Positions 1 to 6,873 of a DNA stretch of 10,980 nt are shown here, piece by piece (position 1 is the stretch's first letter; every line of letters starts with the position of its first letter). Where the stretch lies: positions 40,396 through 51,375 of the forward strand of contig FN648750.1 in NCBI GenBank assembly GCA_000310025.1, read 5' to 3'. The translations under genes and the position numbers were made by a program. The DNA is from Ectocarpus siliculosus. Taxonomy: Eukaryota > Sar > Phaeophyceae > Ectocarpales > Ectocarpaceae. Below the pieces are notes generated by a model. The model saw only the letters and a program-made list of their open reading frames with translations. It was not told the origin of the DNA and made no database searches.

Positions 1-154
1 GCAGCTTTAGGGATTAGGGTCGTCCCGGGCCAGGAACGCATCGCCGTGTGGTAGTCGGTAGCACGCCACACGTTCAATGTCGAACGGCAAATAAATCTGT
101 CTATATCCCTTGTCCTCTCTCGGCGCCTCTCCTTCACACACGCGAGCCACCCAC
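1..154 (-). other. Probable intron interrupting Polo box 2 (runs off the left edge)
   Basis: Minus-strand sequence after the GTGGGT donor. The frame happens to stay open to the edge, but the read-through peptide (rich in Arg and Glu) no longer resembles a second Polo box, so an intron is the better reading. No convincing acceptor is seen in the window. The rest of Polo box 2, including the phosphate-contacting His/Lys pair known from PLK1, would lie outside. Confidence 0.5.
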
Positions 155-846
155 CTGAATCCCCCTCGCGCTGCCACTTCTCGATGAATGCCAGTGGGGC
201 TTGCCGGCCTTGCCCCACTACCGCCGCCGCCGCCTCGGCCACCGCCGGCGATGTGCACCCAGTCTCTTGGCCGGTGCTGTCCGCAAAGCTACCGCCTTCC
301 GGCAGGAGATGCTCGCGGAAGTACCGTACGGCAGCCACTTTCCTTCGGAGGTAGAACGGAAAGCTGTCCAACGTGTAGTTGTACGACGTGGCGCCATCGC
401 AGGCGCTCCGGCGTGGGTATCCCAGCCCGGCGGTGTCGGTGGCGGCGGCGGCGGCGTCGCTACCACCGCGTGCCCGCCCCTCCGCCCCCAACTCGAGCTT
501 GTGGGTCGGCGGCGACGAGGGCTCCGTGTAATCCAGCGTATCCCCGTCGGGGCCGAATATCATCTTGGTGCCGTCGTTGAAGAGCAAGCCCACGCTGCTG
601 TCCGACATCACCAACACCAGCCCGCACGTGTCTGAGCAGTCGATATGCCGTGTGACCCACACCGGGGGAGATGCAAAAGGGGACGATCCCGGCTCACCAC
701 CCGGTGCCATGAACACCGGGGGCTTATCCACCGCGATCGCGGGCTCTACAGCCGCGGCCCCCGCCGCCCCCGCCGCCGCTGCCCTCGAAGGAAATTTCGC
801 CGCTTTTTCCTTCTCGGAGTTTTCGCATATTCTCACGCGCATCTCG

Positions 847-878
<32 letters not shown>

Positions 879-1885
879 CGTGCTCCTCACATTCGCGGTG
901 TGGTAGGAGTTGCGGCTAGTCGCAAAGGCGGATGTTGGAGAGGGATGCACGACCAACGGAGAGAATGGGAAGTTGTCATTGCCGCGGCGCCCTTGCTGCG
1001 CCTTGTGCGGGCTCGAGCGGTAGGAAGTCGAGGCGACCCTGATCGTCAGAGGCTGAGGCGTCCCCCCATCAACGCTACCGCCACCGCCACCACCGCTCTT
1101 GTCACCCTTCTCCCCCTCCCCCGCCCTCCTCCTTCCTGGCGTGGGAGGAGTCGGATCCTGGTCCTGTCGCGACGTTTCGAGATCCCTTCCCGGGTGTGGC
1201 CTCGGCCCGGGGGGCGGAGTACCGAAATGCTTCGCTCCCGGCGCAGCATCGCTCCTCCGGCTTGTCGGTTCGGAACGGTCCCGGTGTTCGAAGCGGTTTC
1301 CCCCCGGCAGGATGCTCGCAAGGCTGCAGCTATCGTCGAGCTCCTCCCGCTCCCCCCCCGGGTTCGAGCGCGCACGTCCTCCGCCACCCGGGCCGGAGAA
1401 TGTCGAAGACTGCTTCGAGTGCGAGTCTACGGGGACGGGGGACGTGCCGCCAATTCTCGAGCGCAGGAGCTCCAAGTGGGATGAGGGCGGCGTTAGCCAC
1501 CTAGGCTCAGACGGCTCAGACGTTGGCGGCGGCTCTGCGTGGACGGGGTGGGACCGCACCACCGGTGCCGGCAGCGCCGGTGCCGCCCCCTGGCCGACCG
1601 TCGCAGTAGTAATCGCCGGTTGCTTCGCGTGCACTACGACCGCGGGGTCGTTTCGGATGTGGCCGCTGCCGTTGTTGCCGCTGTTGCTCGCGCCCCGGGG
1701 TCTTCGAGAAGAGCTCTTGGCGACGGTCGGACAGCGTTGGGGTGGGCGAGTCCGAGGCGTCGGGGCCGGCGCACAGGCCGCCAACGTATCGAAGGAGTCG
1801 ATGGTGGTGATGCTCGCCGCGGTGTCGAAACTTGGGCGGGGTCTGTTGAGCGTGGCTGCTCCCCGCTCGGCGTACCGTGACCTCT
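155..1885 (-). CDS. Polo-box protein, large exon (linker, Polo box 1, start of Polo box 2)
   Basis: This minus-strand frame has no stop from 1961 to the left edge. Its 3' half matches the Polo-box domain of Polo-like kinases, the phosphopeptide-binding module that targets these mitotic regulators. Box 1 starts at the Trp codon 657-659 (WVTRHIDCSDTCGL), continues as SVGLLFNDGTKMI and DGDTLDYTE, and ends with VRYFREHLL (about 306-326). Box 2 seems to begin with PLAFIEKWQR (168-197). The exon then meets a donor, TTCAG|GTGGGT, at 155/154. The N-terminal ~400 residues are a Pro/Ser/Arg/Gly-rich linker with eight consecutive Gly and Ala runs, expected to be disordered. The acceptor is taken as TACAG at 1888-1886, behind a pyrimidine tract containing C8 (plus-strand G8 at 1919-1926). 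Box assignment rests on motif recognition and is strong; the exact ends are inferred. Overlapping plus-strand open frames are shadows. Confidence 0.82.
853..878. repeat. GCC trinucleotide tract inside the Polo-box exon
   Basis: About eight consecutive gcc units on the plus strand encode eight Gly residues on the minus strand, in the linker ahead of Polo box 1. Neighbouring gcc/cgc-rich stretches (about 751-780 and 1077-1094) encode Ala-rich and Gly6 runs. Such tracts are prone to length change, but each change is in frame. Confidence 0.9.
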
Positions 1886-2273
1886 CTGTATTCGCGCGTG
1901 AACGCCCGGGCGGGCACGGGGGGGGCAAGGAGAATCGACGCGGGGCGATTGTATGCAACGGCTATGTTTGTTTATGGTCCGTGCTTGTTGAGCGTTATCG
2001 CAACCATACACGAGAGCCACACAGCGAAGGCACTGCTACAGTTTAGTTCGAGATTGTTGATCCTTCCGGCTGAAACAAAGGTAAACAAAGACGTTCTCAT
2101 TGTCCCTGACAACAGCCGGAATAAGATTGATGTATTGCATTGATTTTCGACGCAACCCCATAATGGTACACATACGTGTATGCACGAATTTGGAAGGGTA
2201 GAGGTCTTGGTGGGCCGACAAAATGAGATGAGGAGGTGGGTGCGTTGCGACCTCATGCCTGCCCTCCAAACCA

Positions 2274-2284
2274 GACAGAGGGAA

Positions 2285-2317
<33 letters not shown>

Positions 2318-2336
2318 AATAGAGAGATAGAGAGAG
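2274..2336. repeat. GA-rich microsatellite
   Basis: A run of ga dinucleotides interrupted by aaag, aaat and tag variants. On the minus strand it reads as a CT-rich tract, but it lies about 390 bases from the nearest proposed acceptor, so it is not taken as the splicing pyrimidine tract. Confidence 0.95.
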
Positions 2337-2473
2337 GCACAGCGAATGGACCCACACCGCCCTCCAAGATCGTGGCGCGACCAAACATACATGTGGTCTG
2401 TTGTTGGGTGCAAAAGAAGGTACAGTAGGTGGCCCGATATGTGAGTGGTATGTAGGGGCAAGAGGAGGGTATT

Positions 2474-2592
2474 CCACTATTCGGAGCAGTGCCACTATTC
2501 GATGTATCGCATTCATGTACATGTTGAGATTGTGACAAGAGATGTTGATGCCACTATATCGACAGGTCCACTATTCAAGTTTGCCACTTCAT
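2474..2592. repeat. Cluster of CCACTATTC-like motifs
   Basis: Exact ccactattc occurs at 2474-2482, 2492-2500 and 2568-2576. Variants ccactatat (2551-2559) and ccacttcat (2584-2592) lie between and after. Spacing is irregular, so this is a motif cluster rather than a simple tandem repeat. Function unknown. Confidence 0.7.
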
Positions 2593-2718
2593 CGGGCCAC
2601 CTGTTGTGCCGCGAAATATATTGCTGATCGGCACCCCCTTGTAGTACAGGATGATCCCAACGTAGTGCACTGTATTATTCTCGCCCCCTTTCAGGGAACC
2701 TTTACCGTAAGCACTCAC

Positions 2719-2875
2719 CATGACCTGTTTCGAAGTCCGGGCTGATGGCGTCACGGCGCGGGGGGGGGGAGGGCTCGCGCCAGGATTCCTCCTCGTTGAC
2801 GACTTCCCGCGGCGCCCGCGTTTTCCTCTGTGTCGTTCGGCGGACTACGACAACTTCCTCGTCTCGCTTCTTCTT
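2719..2875 (-). CDS. Probable middle exon of the Polo-box gene
   Basis: This is a 157-nt minus-strand segment bounded by GAAAACAG|AAG (acceptor, preceded by a T7-containing tract) and CATG|GTGAGT (consensus donor at 2718-2713). The frame reads a charged, hydrophilic peptide: KKKRDEEVVVVRR, then basic and acidic stretches, then REPSPPPRRDAISPDFE. No domain is recognised. It starts in phase 0, matching the end of the exon at 4392-4706, and ends in phase 1, matching the start of the exon at 1885. This is the main reason to link the three. It contains a C10 run (plus-strand G10, 2760-2769) inside coding sequence, so a length error there would shift the frame. Expected location in the protein is the linker ahead of the Polo boxes. 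Exon calls are inferred from splice signals and composition only. Confidence 0.5.
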
Positions 2876-3394
2876 CTGTTTTCCATTGGTGGTCACGAAT
2901 ACAACCAGGACAAAAAAACAGCCATGAGTTATTTGGGCAGTGCGTGCGAGTGGCCGCAGTACACATGTATGTTGCTGGCTCGATGATGAGTTCCACGTGC
3001 GTGCACAGAGGCGCAATGATATGTCGAAGCCTCGTGTGAACGAAACCTCGTTTAGATAACAGTAAACCTGTGTGACCCTGGATGGTTGTAGTTGTACGAA
3101 GAAATGCACTGAAAAGCGGGGGGGCTGTCGCCAAAATAAATAGGACGAAAACACACACACAACACATCGAAGATTGAAAAAAAAGGTGTTGTTTGCATGT
3201 ATGTGTGTGTGGTGTACCTTCTGGTGTGCAGAGTTTTTTTCACCTACTACCTGTTGGCTTGGCGTGTATTTGAACCTGGCAGGCTCTCTCAGTTGCGTGG
3301 CGGTTGACAGCCATAGGCGCAATACAGTTAGCGCCCGTACTTAAAAAGCCTTCAGTGTAGGCCGAGGCTGGGGTTGTAAGTTCCTCTTGTGGGC

Positions 3395-3504
3395 AAACGG
3401 TCGCTGTAGATATTCATCAGTCAGTGTGAGCTTTCTTTTTAAACGGTCGCTATATATATATATATATCACCAGTGTGGGCGTTCTTAACCCTGCTCACAA
3501 ACGG
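3395..3504. repeat. Degenerate direct repeats with an AT microsatellite
   Basis: The 11-mer aaacggtcgct occurs at 3395-3405 and 3441-3451 (46-bp spacing), with a shortened copy (aaacgg) at 3499. Related cagtgtgrgc and ttctt blocks lie between the copies. An uninterrupted (TA)n tract fills 3451-3467. This looks like an old, diverged minisatellite of two to three units. Confidence 0.65.
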
Positions 3505-3858
3505 CGCGCAAGCGCATATGTATGTATGAATGGTTAGATATAATAATATGTTGAGCAGGAAGTTAACTGTAACATGTTTCTTTCATCGTGGATCAGGCGA
3601 ATCACACCGACCGCCAACTGTAAGTCAATCTTCGGTCTAGCCACACATACAGCAGCCAAGGAACAGCACAGCAGATTCATACAGAAAAAAAAAAGTAGAA
3701 GACTACTTGCTGTTCATTCCGCTTGCCGGTCATTTTGCCACAACCAATCAAACACCCCTGCTTGCACAAAGACGTACAGCGTCGACATCCATCCGTCCTT
3801 GGGCTCGTGTATACAATCAATCTTGTATCTTGTATCTTGGGGGCTATTTTCGTTGAAC

Positions 3859-3966
3859 ATGGCGGCGAAAGCCACCGAACGGCCGGGGTTGAAGGAAACC
3901 TGTGATCTAATGACAGGTATCTTGGATGAGGCATGCAGGTGTATCGGCACAAGCAAGCAGCAGTAG
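3859..3966 (+). CDS. Hypothetical short ORF (35 codons), opposite strand to the Polo-box gene
   Basis: An ATG in a favourable eukaryotic context (gaacATGGcg) opens a frame that starts MAAKATERPGLKETC, continues through a helical-looking segment and stops at TAG 3964-3966. A longer in-frame ATG exists at 3574, but its extra 95 residues look like random sequence. Potential donors lie inside (ACAG|GTATCT near 3917 and CAG|GTGTAT near 3939), so it could instead be a first exon. It is not recognised as any family. It sits in a proposed intron of the minus-strand gene, and may be chance. Confidence 0.18.
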   Translation: MAAKATERPGLKETCDLMTGILDEACRCIGTSKQQ

Positions 3967-4157
3967 ACTGTACACCATTTCGTATACCATCAAGCTTTAA
4001 AGTGCCGCCTTCGCCAGAAATAGGAATGGTGTGCCTGTTGCCGCGCCAGCAGATAGGTCAAGAAAAGCCGTTTGATGTCCAATCAATGCGGTACACGAAA
4101 CGATACGACCGCGTCGTCTGCTACAGCATAGCATAGATGCGCATACGCATTATGTTA

Positions 4158-4291
4158 GGAAAAATAAATACAAGAAGACTGTGGGTATATCTCGAATGGG
4201 TAGTCTTTCTGTGTGTGTATTTATTATTCCTTAATTAAATACAAACACAAAGTAAGAAAATAAAAAAATAAAAAACACAGAAAGACTGCCC
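4158..4291. repeat. AT-rich fold-back element with three complementary arms
   Basis: The middle arm (4198-4230, gggtagtctttctgtgt then a T-rich part) can pair with two others. Downstream, 4275-4291 matches 4198-4214 in inverted orientation at 16 of 17 positions. Upstream, 4158-4180 pairs imperfectly with 4202-4230: ggaa and aataaataca face tgtatttatt and ttcc, and gaagact faces agtcttt. The element could be a decayed MITE-like fold-back or a duplicated hairpin. No target-site duplication could be fixed by eye. Confidence 0.65.
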
Positions 4292-4391
4292 GTTCTACAT
4301 GTAGACGTATAAATGCCGAATAGCCATCGGAGTATTATTCCTTCTAGAATCACGAAACACTTGTCATAATACGTATGCCGTCAAGGTTTAC

Positions 4392-4706
4392 CTGCTGTCG
4401 GACGTAGTATGGAGGAGGCACAGGAGTCTCCCGCGGCAAGATACCGCCGTGCTGCTGCTTGGGACGTAACACAGCGAGATCCTTTCCGGCGGGGGAATCG
4501 GAAGTGTTGTTTCCTCCGTCGTGGCCGCTACTACGCTGTTGCTGGTGTTCTGCTAGTTTACTCTTGATGAATGATGCCAGCACCGCCCCCGCCTTCTTCG
4601 TGTTGTCTCTCTCCTGGTTTTCCCTCAGCCGCACGAAAAGGCCCTTGTTGGCGTTGGGGTGCTGCTGCTCCAGGTGATGGGGCATGTGGGTGCGGTCCTC
4701 GCTCAT
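4392..4706 (-). CDS. Probable first coding exon of the Polo-box gene
   Basis: The exon starts at ATG 4706-4704, has an in-frame TAG 18 bases upstream, and ends at CAG|GTAAAC (donor starts at 4391), giving 105 codons in phase 0. The stretch is GC-richer than the AT-rich sequence on its left. The product is hydrophilic: a His/Gln-rich start, then a helical-looking basic segment (GLFVRLRENQERDNTKKAGA and ASFIKSKLAEHQQQ), then a Ser/Gly/Asn-rich part and PVPPPYYVRQQ before the splice site. I recognise no domain, and in particular no kinase motif. If it joins the exons at 2719-2875 and 155-1885, the protein from this Met is 734 residues to the left-most donor, with Polo box 1 at about residues 567-685. 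It may instead be an internal exon: CAACAACAG at the 5' side is a possible but weak acceptor. Alternatively it may belong to another gene. Confidence 0.42.
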
Positions 4707-4804
4707 CTTCTTCTGTTGTTGCGTCTAGTCGCGTGCGCTCTTCGACCGTGATGATGTAGACTAGACTATGTGTGAACCAACCGAACGCCAGATAGATATC
4801 TATG

Positions 4805-4835
4805 TACAGCAGTAGCAGCTACTACTACTGCTGTA
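4805..4835. repeat. Perfect 11-bp inverted repeat, 9-bp loop
   Basis: tacagcagtag (4805-4815) is exactly complementary in inverted orientation to ctactgctgta (4825-4835), with cagctacta between. On the minus strand it lies about 100 bases upstream of the proposed start codon at 4706, so it could be a hairpin in the 5' leader or a palindromic binding site. It may also simply be two oppositely oriented CAG/TAG-rich runs. Confidence 0.85.
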
Positions 4836-5470
4836 GTCTTCTTCGCAGATAAATATCTCCGCGCAGCTAGCTCTAAGCGCAAAGAGAAAGAGGGAGAGTT
4901 GATTCCCGGGCCCCCGAACCACCACGAGAAGGTTGCAGATAGATCTGATGAAGCTCAGGACGATATTATGTAGTCGGCGTTGTTGGTGGTGGCAAGGTTC
5001 CGGGGGGGTGACGGTCGCACAAGTGGTCGCCTGGTGAAAGGATCCGTAGGGGCCAAAAAGGGCCAAAGCGCGCGAAGTGTATAACGGAGGCGGTATCCAA
5101 CTTCTCTTTCCTTCTTTGACGTATGCCACAGCAAACTGATCGCAGTATCTCTGTTCAGCAGTACAGCAAAACATTCTGGAACAATAAAAATACAGAAGTT
5201 CACATATCCGATCAGATCACAGCAGAAGAGAGGGTGACATCTCGCACAGCAGTGTGTGTGCATGTGTGCATGCATGGTTACTACAGTATATTCCTCCCTC
5301 ATTTTCGGCTACTCCAACATCCAACATGGGGTGTGGATATCTCGATTCTTGACACAGTAGTAGATACTCCATATCTTTTGCAGCGGATGATCCAAAAAGC
5401 GATGATCTCCGCTTGGACATTAGACTGTTTCTTAATTTCTCACATATCGTGCTCCGGAGAATAATCGTCT

Positions 5471-5505
5471 CAGAGTCTGAACTCCAGACTCGGCACCGAG
5501 ACTCT
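5471..5505. repeat. Nested, mutually exclusive hairpins
   Basis: gagtctg (5473-5479) pairs with cagactc (5485-5491) around a 5-base loop. Alternatively agagtct (5472-5478) pairs with agactct (5499-5505), enclosing the small hairpin ctcgg (5489-5493)/ccgag (5496-5500). The two folds share bases and cannot form together. Visible directly; function unknown. Confidence 0.75.
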
Positions 5506-5813
5506 CAGAATATAACTAAGCTTGTTCCAACAATAATAGAAGAGCTGAATTATGCAATACCCACGAAATAGCAGCTCTGTAGACAGCGGATCACAGCCCG
5601 GCATGCCCGGGACAACACGTCTGTGCATACGTAAGAGAGCCCATCTTTCTCGGCCGCGCAACAGCCGTCTGCCGTAGCTCACCAAACTCCCGACCACCTG
5701 GCCCTGGCCCAAGGCCCGAAAAAAAACCAACCGCAGGCACCCAAACATTAAAAGAGGCGTTCCGAGAATTCGCGAACTTCTCCTGGGCGGGACTGTCACG
5801 TAGAGTGGATGTT

Positions 5814-5834
5814 GCTGAACGCTGAACGCTGAAC
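5814..5834. repeat. Three tandem copies of gctgaac
   Basis: Exact heptamer copies at 5814-5820, 5821-5827 and 5828-5834. This is a short simple repeat with no evident function. Confidence 0.9.
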
Positions 5835-6001
5835 GCCGCCAACCTCAAAATCGAGCTGCCAATAACGGAAACGCAGCAACCCGGGTGGGTGTGAGCGGGG
5901 TACAGACGAGCGTACGAGCGCCATTCTCCAAACCTGCGAAGAGTGGTTTCGAGCGACACCGAGCAGGAGGAGCAATCACAGCTAAATAGCTGCAGCCACT
6001 G

Positions 6002-6453
6002 TTGCTACGCTGTGCTCTGTTGGTGACATTATGTGCGGCGCTGTGTTTTGGTGACTTCTCTTCGTATACAACACGCGCCCGTCGAACCCCCGAAGCCCAC
6101 ACCAAACGCATGCGTGTGTCTATTGGTCCTCCCATTGGTTGCTTCGGCCATGGCGTCAGATCGCCGCTGGCGACACCGCGCTACACGCCCATACAGAAGG
6201 CCCCCGTAGGTGAGAGAACGTCAGAGCAGACACGGTTTGGGATTTACCTCCCGAAACGGCCAGTTTATGGCCACCACCAAAATGGTACTTACTTTCGACT
6301 TTTCGACCCTACGTCAGGAAGGTCTTTTCATATTTTTAGGAAGAAGGGCAGCTGGCGTCTGTCTGTCTGTTCTTGGGTTGAAGAAAAATTCATAGCCTGG
6401 TTTGGTGTGTTGTTGGTGTAATGGTTTTGGAGTAAGACATAGTGAGTGGCATC
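6002..6453. other. Spacer with a weak plus-strand open frame
   Basis: A plus-strand frame from 6002 to 6421 (139 codons) begins at TTG, not ATG, so the hydrophobic, signal-like start is not well supported. No family is recognised. The first ATG (about 6110) would leave only about 100 residues. I treat the stretch as non-coding unless a transcript shows otherwise. Confidence 0.4.
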
Positions 6454-6731
6454 GTAACTCGCTTCGCTCGCAGACACGTCACGGGGTTTCGGGCGCGGTG
6501 CAGTGTGCGGTCACAGTGCCGTGTGACTCGCTTCGCTCGAAGACACTTAACGGGGTTTCGAGCGTCGTGCAGTGCGCGGTCACAGTGCCGTGTGACTCGC
6601 TTCGCTCGAAAGCACTTCACGGGGTTTCGGGCGCGGTGCAGTGTGCGGTCACAGTGCCGTGTGACTCGATTCGCTCGAAGGCACTTAACGGGGATTCGAG
6701 GGTCGTGCAGTGTGCGTCACAGGAGTGCCGT
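6454..6731. repeat. 69-bp tandem repeat, four copies in A-B-A-B order
   Basis: Copies start at 6454, 6523, 6592 and 6661, each beginning gtgactcgcttcgctcg or a close variant; a decayed partial copy follows from about 6732. Copies 1 and 3 share the block tttcgggcgcggtgcag. Copies 2 and 4 share cacttaacgggg and a cgtgcag variant with a/t changes. The array therefore looks like a 138-bp dimer duplicated once. Each unit carries the short hairpin cttcg-ct-cgaag or a remnant. The period is a multiple of three, so frames stay open and spell a 23-residue repeat (VTRFARRHLTGFRA...). I take that as a by-product rather than a gene. There are no unique spacers, so it is not a CRISPR array. Confidence 0.92.
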
Positions 6732-6873
6732 GTTGCTCGCATGTACTCAAAGGCAGCTCATGAGCAGCAGCGTCATGTTCCCCCTCTCGAGGAGTTCCTT
6801 ATGTGCTTCGTCACACACCGGTGTGCCTCTCTTCTCTTCGTTCGTAGCCACTTGGCTATATTGCACAAGAGGA

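Larger units (their letters stand above)
1886..2718 (-). other. Probable intron of the Polo-box gene (833 nt)
   Basis: Runs from donor GTGAGT (2718-2713) to acceptor ACAG (1889-1886) on the minus strand, with a C8-containing pyrimidine tract shortly before the acceptor. It holds the GA-rich microsatellite at 2274-2336 and the CCACTATTC motif cluster. The polo frame meets a TAG at 1964-1962, consistent with non-coding sequence beyond the exon. No other gene is seen here. Confidence 0.5.
2876..4391 (-). other. Probable intron of the Polo-box gene (1,516 nt)
   Basis: Runs from donor GTAAAC (4391-4386) to acceptor AACAG (2880-2876), with a T7 tract about 45 bases before the acceptor. Both borders are phase 0. 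Contents are CA/GT and AT microsatellites, degenerate direct repeats around 3395-3504, an AT-rich fold-back element at 4158-4291 and a short plus-strand ORF at 3859-3966. No kinase exon is found in it on either strand. Confidence 0.42.
4707..6001. other. Spacer without a recognised gene
   Basis: Several open frames of 80-125 codons exist on both strands, for example minus 5470-5799 and 5591-5959, but none shows a known motif or convincing coding bias. If exon 4392-4706 is the first coding exon, the promoter and 5' UTR of the Polo-box gene should start here; no TATA-like box could be supported. Contents seen are the inverted repeat at 4805-4835, a tg/cat-rich stretch near 5248-5276, nested hairpins at 5471-5505, and a short heptamer array at 5814-5834. 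The part from about 5580 to 6200 is GC-richer than the rest. Confidence 0.5.

Noticed and set aside
6-19. Two telomere-like heptamers (tttaggg attaggg)
   Set aside because: Only two imperfect units, inside a probable intron and with no array. Chance is sufficient.
188-2046. Several long plus-strand open frames (for example 645-1484 and 1099-2046)
   Set aside because: They lie opposite the Polo-box frame, are Arg/Pro/Gly/Ser-rich as expected from GC-rich antisense sequence, and show no domain.
1972-2538. Minus-strand ORF with a Ser/Leu-rich hydrophobic stretch resembling a membrane segment
   Set aside because: The stretch is simply the translation of the GA/CT microsatellite at 2274-2336.
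2876-3322. N-terminal extension of the 2719-2875 exon in the same open frame
   Set aside because: The upstream part is Cys/Phe/Thr-rich from CA/GT and T-rich sequence and reads as intron; a good acceptor separates it.
5470-5959. Two overlapping minus-strand frames of 109 and 122 codons
   Set aside because: No motif, no splice support, and neither frame is clearly favoured by composition.
6002-6421. Secreted 139-residue protein with signal-like N-terminus
   Set aside because: The frame begins at TTG with no supporting ATG, and no family or splice support is seen.
6454-6731. CRISPR array
   Set aside because: The units are contiguous 69-bp tandem copies with no unique spacers, in a eukaryotic-looking context.
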